64,000 nucleotides of DNA from positions 310,001 through 374,000 of the forward strand of contig CANUEZ040000207.1 of NCBI GenBank assembly GCA_948099385.1. The letters are read 5' to 3'. Below, in pieces: positions 11,871 to 21,480 of the stretch (the stretch's first letter is position 1; every line of letters begins with the position of its first letter). The translations under genes were made by a program, and so were the position numbers. This DNA is from Fasciola hepatica (lineage: Eukaryota > Platyhelminthes > Trematoda > Plagiorchiida > Fasciolidae). The notes beneath the pieces are model-generated. The model saw only the letters and a program-made list of their open reading frames with translations, did no database searches and was not told the DNA's origin.

Positions 11871-12409
11871 GTGGTTTTACAATACACTAAAGAGTGACCA
11901 ATTTAAAACAATTACATTACTTATTCACAGAAAGAATATTCTGATTTCGAAAAGAATTTCATTAATGTACAAGGTCTTGGGTATTGTAGTTTTCTTACGG
12001 GATGGGAGCTTTTAATCGGACAGTTATGCATTTCATTTGCTTTCCTGTCTCGGAGTCATTGATGCGATACCTTTTGGAAACTTTCTGTTACTATCAAAAT
12101 CCACTACAAATGTTCACTTTTAAATTGGTAGATTATCTGGTCCGTTTGCTATATTCTTCTGTTTACCAACCGATAGTTTGATTGCATGATACATAGCTGA
12201 GAATGTAGGTATCTCCTGACATTCGAAACTAAATGAGGCGCTTGTGATTATGAGTGTGTTTCGTTGCAACCCCAACAAAATTCAATGACTCCAACCTTTC
12301 TCGTCGCCTTTCGGATGTAATTATCTGAATGAGTTACGAAAAAACACGACTGGAATTTGTACCGAACAGTGACTAGGTACTGATGAGTTAGGCAGTTTTT
12401 TCAGTGCAG

Positions 12410-12547
12410 ATTGTAATAGACTGGATGAAAAAACTGATAACAAACTGTGGACCACTTTTCTATTTCAGTCAGCCGATCGCGCTTGATAGTCATTCCACTG
12501 TTGAAACAACACTGTTTCTGACTGATTTAATATTGTTCCTGCCCGAA
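12410..12547 (+). CDS. Candidate internal exon C, with clustered arm-to-arm differences
   Basis: Acceptor ttttttcagtgcag precedes 12410. The donor is GAA|GTATGG after 12547 (an alternative GT lies at 12553). The 46-codon frame is open in phase 0 and includes NCGPLFYFSQPIALD and TVETTLFLTDL. The right-arm copy carries eight base differences here and essentially none in the flanking kilobase. All of them keep the frame open: K to E, I to T, S to G, I to L, E to G, and two silent. Only one phase is open and both copies stay open, which supports this being a real coding exon. The hydrophobic tone suggests a membrane or lumenal protein; the family is not recognised. Confidence 0.5.
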
Positions 12548-13177
12548 GTATGGTTGTGAATATTGATATCTGCGATCTATTTAGAGATCAATGTATGTAA
12601 ACGGAAGCTTGATTAATAATCTCTGTTTGACTGACGATCAAAGGCATTATTATCAAACATTTGCCACACGCTTTGGTATTCTGTACTTTTTCCGAAAAAT
12701 TAAAAACAAGGGAAGCCGAATTGATATTGCCTTCCAGAAGTCCCTGCGACTACGCGGTTTTTAAGAACGAATTGATTTTACCAGAATTTCTTGGCAATTT
12801 TTTTTTTCCTAAAGCTAAGTAAGACAAAATATACCAACATTCTTCAAAGTTACTTGAACTGATCCTTATGTAAATAAATTGCTTTCTACTGACCGAGTGA
12901 CTCGGATTTACAACCCATGATATTTTAATATGAGCGGGTATTTTACTTGTACTTCTAGAGACGAAAATTACAAATGTACAGCGTGGACGGTTAACCGCAG
13001 TCGTTCCTGTGGAGGTGGAATTCCACAACTTATACTCAGAAGCTTGTTGGTAGACAAAATAAAGCAAATACCACAGTGCCTAATTAATGCGCATGGAAAA
13101 GCTCGTGTGAAAATTGGATGGTAAAGAAATAATTTTAGACAATTTAACCAATATTTATTGTAGGATAATGGCTCTAG

Positions 13178-13519
13178 GTTGCAGAAGAATCTTACACGAA
13201 GTGTTTGTTTTCAAATTATTCCTTCTGTGTTAATGGAATGCTAATTAAGATCAAGTGGGATAAAGTCAGTGTTCCAGACGAGTTGCTACCAAGCTTGGAA
13301 ACTGAATTTGTTCTCATTTCATCCTTTGTGTTAACATGTCTGTCAGTCGTGATTTTGTTCTGTGAACGTACCCTGGTATATGCTAGATGGGCACCCATGT
13401 TGCGAGTAGATGTTAACTCTCCGGAAGATATTTTAAAGACTATAAGTTCAATCACCTTGACTGAAGGAAGCACTGGCAACGATGCAGCTAAATACTCCGA
13501 AATATATAGTGTAATCTAG
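13178..13519 (+). CDS. Candidate last exon: single transmembrane segment and cytoplasmic tail
   Basis: After an acceptor (ataatggctctag) at 13177 the frame is open for 113 codons to TAG at 13517-13519. It contains DKVSVPDELLPSLETE, a strongly hydrophobic helix FVLISSFVLTCLSVVILFC, then ERTLVYARWAPMLRVDV and a polar tail ending KYSEIYSVI. This is the layout of a type I membrane protein's C-terminus. A block at 12957-13121 just upstream is also open after an acceptor (cacttctag) and contains SRSCGGG, weakly like a thrombospondin type-1 repeat, but I could not join the phases convincingly. It probably belongs with the exons at 11748 and 12410. Identity unknown. Confidence 0.45.
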   Translation, partial: VAEESYTKCLFSNYSFCVNGMLIKIKWDKVSVPDELLPSLETEFVLISSFVLTCLSVVILFCERTLVYARWAPMLRVDVNSPEDILKTISSITLTEGSTGNDAAKYSEIYSVI

Positions 13520-13529
13520 TGCTTTTCGC

Positions 13530-16180
13530 CCTTCTGTGTTCACATACTCCTGTTGCATTGAAAGCCCTTTCAGGTAAAAACATCTGGTCTGGTAAGCTTT
13601 GTTATTATCATTTGAGTGTCCCAATGAATTTCATGAGATATAACACATTATTTTGTTTTAACTCTGTCTGAAATAAAAAGAAGTCGGTAGTAGACGACTG
13701 CAGACCGATAATTACTGAATGAGGCAGTTTTCCGGGTGATGGACACGTAAGTATCAAAGAGCTCACGCATCAGTTCAACCCTGTGCGCTATTGAGACTTG
13801 TCCACTTGGCGACTTCGAGTGAAACGCATTTGATTTTGTCGACCACGGTCTATGCAATATCCAGGTAATCGTGTTCATAGCTCGATGGTTACTTCTGGAC
13901 ATACAAATACATAACATAAATCAGTGGTTTGAAGTAATTTAATAACAAAAAACCGTGAATATATATCAAATCTTTCGAATGGTTATCAGCGAACGTAAGC
14001 CGAGCGATACGAGAGCGTGTCTTCAATAGCGCTTCCAGCATTCAGCAATAGAATGGAAGCCCGGGCATAAGAAAGAGCATATATTTTGGAAAAGCCTGTG
14101 GAAAACCCGAGTGCAAGCATGTCTGCAGAGAAGCGAGCAAGTTAGTTAGTAAGTAGGTAAGTGAATCTGAGTCACATGCCCGTGAAAACGCGAGCCAAGC
14201 ATGCAACTGGTTGAGACCATTGCTGAGTACGGAGTACAACAATCAGTGTGAGACGAAAGTCAGCTTTTTTAACACGGAGAATAGCTAATCAGAGAAGTCG
14301 CTCCAGACGCTCATATGGGAGTAAATTCAGACAATGAAGGAGGAGATTGCACTGAAGCCTGAAATAGAAAAGCAAGCGAATCTGGCTTGATCTCAGAGTG
14401 ACATGGAAGGCAGAATGCTGCTCGTATAAGTCGGAAGAGAAGTTAGACAGAGGATTTCGCATGAAAACTGAGTAGGCATCCAAGCAAGACCGGGGGACAC
14501 ACAGAAGTATATGAATGACTCATGGAAGATGGCGTCAACATAGAGCGGATAGTCCGGTTTTGCGAATGAAATGTGAAGCTCGTGGGTCTCTGGAATAGAA
14601 AGCCAACCAAACATAGAGTGTGCACATTGACAAGCCTTTGATAAAGAAAGCAGGGGAACAATAAATTCGGTATAGGAGGAGAGGGACAAAACGGAGATCG
14701 ACATGAGATTAGGAAGGGGAAGAATACATTTTGGGAAGTGGGACTCGAGGGTCCCACTTGGGAATTGCACTAACTTGTTGATTCAGTGCTAGACCAAACC
14801 GTAACCAATTAAAGATTTCAGTTAACGCTATTAAATTGTCAGTTAATAACACGGAAGATAGGTATTAGAAGCAAGACTATTGCAATGGATCATCTAAGAC
14901 CTTTTAGGCTCTCTCAGTATGGTCCGCGAAATCCAAGTAACCAGTGAATATACGAAGTTAGATATGAGAGCATATCATAACAATTAAGGCTCTTGTACTC
15001 ATATAAGCCATTCTTCAAGTTGATGCCATTATTCGTAGTTCCATTCGTACGTTGTCACAGTGACAATTATTCTGATTTGCAAGGTCGGATGGTACTGAGA
15101 AGTGGTAATTGGAGAACCGCAATAATCCGTGAACCGTTACTGGTTGTTCCAACTGTACTATATTCATTGAAGTATCTAATGTTCAAGAGACCAAATTTAT
15201 AAATGACTTTGAACCACAAAAAGGTTAGCAATAAACAAGGTGTTAGTGCGTGATATACCAATGAGCAAATACTACGTGAATAGCGTTTCGATTCGAATGT
15301 TCCCTGAAAGGCGCTGCCAAATTGATCAGTATAACCGTTTTATTCATAGCATGCTAATCCATACCGGTCGATATACCAATGCCAGTGCAACTGAATAACA
15401 TCCGTGGCTCTGTTCCATCGTTTGGAGATCGAATAGGACATGTCGTTCACCCTCTTCTAAAGAGGATAACGCTGCGAAAATCCTTTGACTTTTCTTCATC
15501 TCATTCCACAAACAATGTACGTTGTTCAAAAATAAAAGGATAGAAAGAAAACAGCTTATTTATGAATTCATTTGAGTGTCACTTTCTCCCTCATGTCAGA
15601 GTTATATCAACATCTTTTCCAATTACCATCCAATCGACTCTTTGAGATGTCATTCTAATTAACGTGAAGTGCAGCGCGCCTATTTCGCGCCGGTGATCGC
15701 ACCGCTCTCTCGTCCTCCGTGCATCGCACAATGTTGTGCCGACTCAAAGACTCACGTGGACCAGATCTTCTTTGATCAAAGCTAAGAGCACCAGTGTCTA
15801 TTCCATTACTGTGTTAGGTCTTGGTGCGTTCATCAATAATACGACCAGTAAGAGGAGACAGGCCTCACGGTTGGCCTACACGTTCAAAGTGGGTGTAGTG
15901 AGCAAAATACGTGAAATCACTTTTTAATCACAGAACAAACGGGTGGGTAACAGTGGGAAATGAGAACTGCATTGCGGTCACGATAATGCAAGTATATTGG
16001 AATTTCCACCTGTCTTCACAGTTGTTGCACTGGGATTTAGAAAACATCTTCGGGCCATTCGAACGGTAGGCTGCAATTAGGCTAGTTCTTCGAGTACCAA
16101 CTAGGTAACACATCGGATATCGAAGTAAACACAGAGTTGTAGACGCAAGGGAATTCGGGAGTAATTTTCTGGATTTTGTG
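13530..16180. other. No recognised gene; one short hairpin
   Basis: Open frames here, including overlapping minus-strand frames of 104 and 125 codons at 14393-14770, have skewed Ser/Leu/Pro composition from a purine/pyrimidine-biased tract and no domain. A hairpin with a 9-bp stem (AAGTGGGAC/GTCCCACTT) and 6-base loop lies at 14736-14759. Confidence 0.35.
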
Positions 16181-16184
16181 TTAT

Positions 16185-16616
16185 TCATAGCTTTCCGATA
16201 AATTTCCTGGCTGCTGCCCTTGTAACAGCGGAATTTTGTAGTCTAATCAGACTTGTATGCAAACCAGGACTCGAATAACTGAATCCCGTGTGAACCCAAT
16301 GAGTTTCCACATACTGGACGCACATCCCGGTGGTGGTAGCATGTGACAGCCATTGTGTTTGCTGAAACTGCAATAAGGTGACAATAATTTAAGTATGTTC
16401 AAATCTCAACCTTGATTATTTGATTGCGATCCTGGTAAATGATGACGACCACATATTTTTTTGGTTTCATTTTATTAAATCTCCGTTGGCTAACTGAATC
16501 CAACTGGATGAAGATTCTGGTGTAAATTCCAATCGTTATACCGTTGCATCTGCGTGAAACGGTTTGAGAATAATTGTCCAACTGGTTGGGTAACGACATT
16601 GAAAACTCGGTCACAT
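16185..16616 (-). CDS. Candidate two-exon coding block with a 43-bp intron
   Basis: On the minus strand an open frame (…KKYVVVIIYQDRNQIIK) ends at a donor AAG|GTTGAG. A 43-base intron ending in ttattgcag follows. The next exon continues in phase 0 with FQQTQWLSHATTTGMCV and closes at TGA (16185-16187). The second exon spans 16185-16367 and the first reaches back to about 16616. Right-arm equivalents are at 51869-52074 and 52118-52300. Introns this short are known in flatworm genes. The block's 5' phase does not match the signal-peptide exon at 16769-16989 directly, so a further exon is needed if they form one gene. Family unknown. Confidence 0.35.
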
Positions 16617-16768
16617 CTGTTTATACATCGAAGGCATAAATCAGTGTGGCGTGCACAATGCTGAGTTTAAGCTTCAACTAAACTTTTCACGACGAATCCA
16701 TGCCTGATTATTTGAGCAATGAAAACAGATCAAGTTATGTTGTCAGTGCTGGCGTCTTTGCTTTTCAC

Positions 16769-16989
16769 CTCAGGGACCATTCCACTAGAAATTTTGTATT
16801 GACGTTGATTCTCGTATAAGTGAGAACAGTTCTGATTTCGGTAGCGCACGAAGAAGGATGTTGGCTGAATGGCCTGTTGAGTCGACGTGATTTTAACTTG
16901 CCATCAACTCCTAATATGTTGAAAAACATGAGGACCAAGAATTTGAAAGACAACAGTTCATAGGCACTTAGATTAGTCCAAAACACCAT
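16769..16989 (-). CDS. Candidate first exon with signal peptide
   Basis: The minus strand starts with ATG at 16987-16989 and reads MVFWTNLSAYELLSFKFLVL followed by MFFNILGVDG: a hydrophobic leader with a plausible cleavage after GVDG. A basic stretch (KLKSRRLNR) and SSCATEIRTVLTYTRINVNT follow. It stays open to a donor CTGAG|GTGAAA at 16769 (phase 2). A secreted or membrane-protein first exon is a reasonable reading. The sequence is unchanged in the right arm. No family is recognised, and the next exon is uncertain. Confidence 0.4.
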
Positions 16990-16999
16990 GGTGGAAATT

Positions 17000-19170
17000 A
17001 CTTGACAGCCCGATAGTTTGACAGAACATTCGTAGATGATCAGAAATAACCCACTTCATAACTTCCAAGATAGCAGATACGGGCGAAGTATTGCCGGAAC
17101 CCGGTGGTTTGGTCAGCTAATTTCAAATGGGTCTTCACTATTGTGTTAGTATTCAGATGTCATAGTTACAGGTTAACACAATGTAGGCAACTGCATGTTC
17201 ACATGGGTACTGCGTCCAGTGTAATTTTCTCTAGAAGTAGATGAACAGACTTGAAGCACCTTATTTGAACAATGTGAGTGTTAACGCGTCTTGATGCACT
17301 GACTGAGCCTCTGCTCATGGAGACTCACTTGTTGTGCTTTTGTAGACTAGACACAAGCAACTCCCCACAGGAGATCACTGGTCTTTCCATAGCGCGATAA
17401 GATTGACCCCGATCAAGAATCAGGAGAAATCATTGTTTCGTTACCAGGGTTAAGTCAAACCGGTAATCAATTCACACCACTTGAGAGTAACTCGGCCCCC
17501 TTTATTCTTCAGTGCTTGCTATTCTATTCAATCTTGTCCCTTTTCTAAGGACGGCGAATTTACTGTAAACATTAAAAACCACTTTGACTGCAATACGCAC
17601 GCGTATACATGCCGTAAAATGGTCTCAGATACATGGTGCAATCTAATATTTCCAATTTTTATTATTTAAATTTGTCAGGGAAGCCCCGTTACTATATGAG
17701 CATGATTGCTAAAATGATAGAGATAATGAACAGTCTGGACTGAAGCTAACGTTATGTTACTGATTTTATCTAGAGAGCACACTTTATCACTGTAAGTGTA
17801 ATTTGAACAACCTAGGAGATCGCGTCTTTTCGGGTTTGGAATTTCTTGGTTTTAGAACATGTACATTCCGAAAAGTAGTTTTATTGAATTTGGAATTTGA
17901 AGTAAAACATGGGGAGAGACAGAGCTGTCATCTTGGATCGTAGACGGCAAACATGATGGCTGACTGAATCACAACTAAAGGACGATTGTTTGGAGTTATC
18001 TGATCAGATGGGCTGGCAACATATCCAGAGGAAAACAACATAGAATTATCTGATGGATCGTATCAATTTTTTCGATATTAGAGAGTGAGGATAAAATAGA
18101 GTTGAGATGATAGAATATAAGCGCGCAGTTTTAACCCACTCCGAAATACTTTGGAAGTGAAATTTTAGACGAGAGCAAAAGATTCGATGTTGTTTGCTCT
18201 GTGGCTGTTTTCTTGTGAATACCAGTATGCTTGGTACTCGTACATGATTCAATCCCTTAACAACAATGAGATCTACCGAATGGCTCAGCAATTATTTTAC
18301 ATAGTAAGATAATAGAATTATCGTTCAGAGAAGCAAGCACACAACGATGTTACTCAACTTGTTGGCATCAATCAGCATTCGCAAGGTGCATATTAACCGA
18401 ATTTCAATAGGGCTATCTAAGGCAACATTTCATTGTTCATTTGAATTTGATGAGGTCAGCCCAAATTCCAAAGCCCCTAAAACCCAGGCAGTACATGTAT
18501 AATTGAAATCAGATAGGAACCTATCCATACGGGTGAAGGGATGTTTAGCTTTACTCTCCGGGTGATGAGAAACGTTCACGGACCGCCAGGAGGTCATAGG
18601 TATCATTGACATGCCTAACGAGGTAGTGTAATATGCATTTTGACAATAATTTACTGACTAGTGACCACCATTTCCCAAAAAACGAGTGTGAATTTTTTTT
18701 ATGTTGACAACTCTAAGGAATCAGCTCTGAGATTTACATATTTGAAGTCCACACTCATCAATCCAATACTTTGGGTCTTATCTTTGCGTTAACAAGATAG
18801 TTAACAATAGTGCTTCCTGAATCTGGAAAAGAAAAGGCAATTCTGTTCAGAGATTTCCCGTCATGACTTATAAAATTCGTTGTCAGAAAATTATTCTCTA
18901 CTCAGACACAAAATGCACTTTACCACCTGCAGTTTTCTTTTCTCGAGAAATAAAAATAAGATTTTGTAGAAATGTCATGTATGTGTAAAAAGGTGTGAAT
19001 ACTTGATGGTTTCAATAACTTGAGGAAGGTGGAGTTTGCACTTTTGGTTTAATTTTATCCTACGAACCTCGAAAATATAAAGTACACCTTTTACTTGGTT
19101 TCAAAGAAGTCGCTTTTGGTAAGTTCTCATTCTCTCTAGATCTTGAAAGAGTTGTGGATGCCAAAAACAG
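17000..19170. other. No recognised gene
   Basis: Only short frames (about 60-81 codons) on both strands, without domains or convincing splice context. A few arm-to-arm single-base differences fall here, for example near 18525. Confidence 0.35.
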
Positions 19171-19174
19171 GATA

Positions 19175-19387
19175 TCAGGGCGAAAGGTCACACAGAAAAT
19201 TACACATTTTCTTGAAATCTGCGAGACCGTTTAAACTGCCAGATATTATATGGTTGAAGTTTGCCCAATTATGATGAGCCGCAAGAGGGATACTAAAATA
19301 TTCAGAAGGAGTACTTGAAAGTCCGTTTGGAGCACTACAGAATTCATTAAGGAATCGGAAGAAGAAGATCACGATGATGATCGACAT
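19175..19387 (-). CDS. Small secreted-type ORF, 70 residues
   Basis: From ATG at 19385-19387 the minus strand encodes MSIIIVIFFFRFLNEFCSA, a classic signal peptide, followed by about 51 residues (PNGLSSTPSEYFSIP..., ADFKKMCNFLCDLSP) and TGA at 19175-19177. Two cysteines close together near the C-terminus would allow one disulphide. It could be a complete small secreted peptide or the first exon of a larger gene. It is identical in the right arm. No homologue is recognised. Short ORFs with a hydrophobic start do arise by chance in AT-rich DNA, hence the moderate confidence. Confidence 0.35.
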   Translation of the reverse strand: MSIIIVIFFFRFLNEFCSAPNGLSSTPSEYFSIPLAAHHNWANFNHIISGSLNGLADFKKMCNFLCDLSP

Positions 19388-20073
19388 TTCTTTCAACCTC
19401 AAGCACTACAATCCGGACGATCCCGTTGAAACTTCCTGAAAGTGGCAAGATGATGATGTTTAAGAATGGTCATCTATGTTGAGGGAAACTAAATCTTCCC
19501 GTCCAGTTCTAAAACATGCATTTGCAAAGAGATAGGTCCCAGTTTGCCGATACCAGACAAAATGTGCGATACAAAATGGAGATCAGTGTTGACAGCAAAT
19601 CTATTGTGCTCGATGGGGTTTATTTTGAATAGGCATTCATCGTTGACCACTACAATTTCAGTGGAGCAGAGAGATTAGGAGACGCTCACAACGCTGTTGG
19701 ATGTGTCCGAACGCTGACCAAATGAAGTGGAGAATCTCCGGTTGATATGCGGATTGTCAGTTGAGGGCTGTATATAAGAAGAGTCAGAAACAACCAGGTA
19801 TGAAACAAAATTATCAGAATGTGAATGATATATTGAGGGAGTAACGGGTAATCCTTTGATGTAGACCGTAAATGACTAGTAGAACAGTGTTGTTTAAAAC
19901 CCGTAGGTTCACCGACGACCGTGTGAAGACAGTATTACTCATTTGAGTGTGCTTGATTCATCCGTAAATCAAGCTAGGTGATTCGTACAGGTGGATATCG
20001 AAATCAAAACATGTTTTCGAATCTACGATAAGAGACTTAATGGGAGATGGACGAAGTAACCAAAACAGAATTG

Positions 20074-20358
20074 TAAGGGAAGACAGCATATAAGTTAACA
20101 AAGGAAAACCAGAATGGATGTTCCGGACCTCGAAAACGGTTGGTAGACACAGATGATATTTCAATAAAGACACTACAAACCTTCAACTTAGTAAAAGTTT
20201 GTGATGTCTACAAAAAAACAGAAAATAATCGGATAACGGATTTAGTGAGCCAGCAGAGCGACCACGGTGTGGACGCCAGTGAAGCCAGTCGTAGGTACAT
20301 ACATGAGCAAGTGCAAACGACTTGTATAGTTACCTCAGACCAGAGTGGTTCTGTATGA
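20074..20358 (+). CDS. Candidate hydrophilic C-terminal exon
   Basis: A frame free of stops for about 94 codons, ending in TGA at 20356-20358. The translation is hydrophilic and balanced (RKRLVDTDDISIKTLQTF, VCDVYKKTENNRITDLVSQQ, ASEASRRYIHEQVQ), unlike the Ser/Leu/Phe-rich chance frames nearby. An acceptor-like gaagacag precedes it, and a possible upstream exon (VDIEIKTCFRIYDKRLNGRW, about 19988-20056, donor gtaacc) lies on the same strand, but the phases do not join. No domain is recognised. The opposite strand is also open, so strand choice rests on composition. Confidence 0.35.
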
Positions 20359-20699
20359 AGCGAGATTGCTTTGGTCAGCATGGTCTTAGCGGAAACGTGA
20401 ATAATATCAGCACTGTTTACGTCCTGTCATGTTTGTGTCTATGCATTTGAAAAGCAGAGTACACTCATCGGGATAGGATCAAGCAAGATCCCATAGTATG
20501 AGGTTGCCTATCAAACAAAAGTCGACATAATAACACTTCTGGTGTTGACCCAATATATCACGGCTTGGAATTACGGTGTTGTGTTAACTTTGAGCTCTGT
20601 ATTCTTCACATTACTTTTGAAACAATTTATATTACTCTATGTCCATTGATAGTTCCGTATGTCTCAATTTTCTGGACCGTTGCATTTCTGCTCTAGTAT

Positions 20700-20908
20700 C
20701 TAGCACCAGCTTCTTTCTACCCGTCCCTCGCTCACGTTTTGATACATAACATACAGCCAGTAGTTCCCACTTCGGACGCTATCAGTCAAACTGAGCGGGA
20801 TTTTTGAAACAGCAAAATCACACATTGTATCGAGCTTAATTAGGCACACGTTTCGTTCCTTAAACCAGTCTGTTAGACAATCCTCAGTGTAGATGAGGCT
20901 CACAACAC
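20700..20908 (-). CDS. Candidate terminal exon, secreted-type protein
   Basis: On the minus strand an acceptor cgccctgcaccag is followed by an open frame that ends in TAG at 20700-20702. It reads SLIYTEDCLTDWFKERNVC, then LDTMCDFAVSKIPLSL, SGNYWLYVMYQNVSEGRVE and a final RSWC. Four cysteines, several aromatics and an NVS glycosylation sequon suggest an extracellular domain. The first two bases after the acceptor complete a codon from an upstream exon I could not identify. It lies about 570 bp upstream of the VAL start codon and on the opposite strand. Confidence 0.4.
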
Positions 20909-21404
20909 CTGGTGCAGGGCGAATAATATACCAGAAGATGACCCACCCAAAGACAGTCTATAGCCTCAAAACCTGTTTCTGATCGTTCTGTTATTTGGCG
21001 ATCCATAAAAAATTCCAAACGTATACATCGGAAGAAAATGCAGTCAATTTCTCCAGTTCAGAACAAAAACCCAGAAAAGATTACACTGTGAACAAACGGA
21101 TATCGTGACACGAAACAATTGTATTTATCAGCAACCTTAGATGGGTGAACAGCAAGACCCTCAACCGTCCCAGTTTCTCTTTTTTAAGCATTGGACAACC
21201 TCTTGGAGCACACAACTGGAATGATCTAAGAGAATGAGTGAGTCTAGAAACAATCAGTGATTGATTGTGCAGATGAGGATGATAACACGTAATCTCTCAA
21301 TTACCATTCCACTCTCCTTATTTCCTCACGGTGTACCAAGAAAGTCTGTGGTTAGGGTGGTGCAAGATGACGACAATTATTGAACATAATCATCATACAA
21401 GGAG

Positions 21405-21412
21405 TATAAATA
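21405..21412 (+). promoter_or_regulatory. Candidate TATA box of the VAL gene
   Basis: TATAAATA lies about 70 bp upstream of the VAL ATG at 21481. A start site about 30 bp downstream would give a short 5' UTR of roughly 45 bases. The placement fits, but the motif is common in AT-rich DNA. Confidence 0.4.
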
Positions 21413-21480
21413 ATCTAAAGCTTCACTCTGATAGGAAGGTTTTAAACGCTTGTCTACCAGTAGTGTGTTTTCTAAGAACG

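Noticed and set aside
13178..13519. Assignment of the membrane-protein exons to a ciliary TMEM231-like or tectonic-like family
   Set aside because: Only the general layout and a Cys-Gly-Gly motif agree. No alignable block was found, so no name is given.
14393..14770. Overlapping 125- and 104-codon frames, Ser/Leu/Pro-rich
   Set aside because: Two frames open over the same CT-rich tract reflect base bias, not coding.
21331..21480. Upstream in-frame start extending VAL exon 1 by 50 residues
   Set aside because: The extension covers the likely TATA box and 5' UTR and would bury the signal peptide that begins at 21481.
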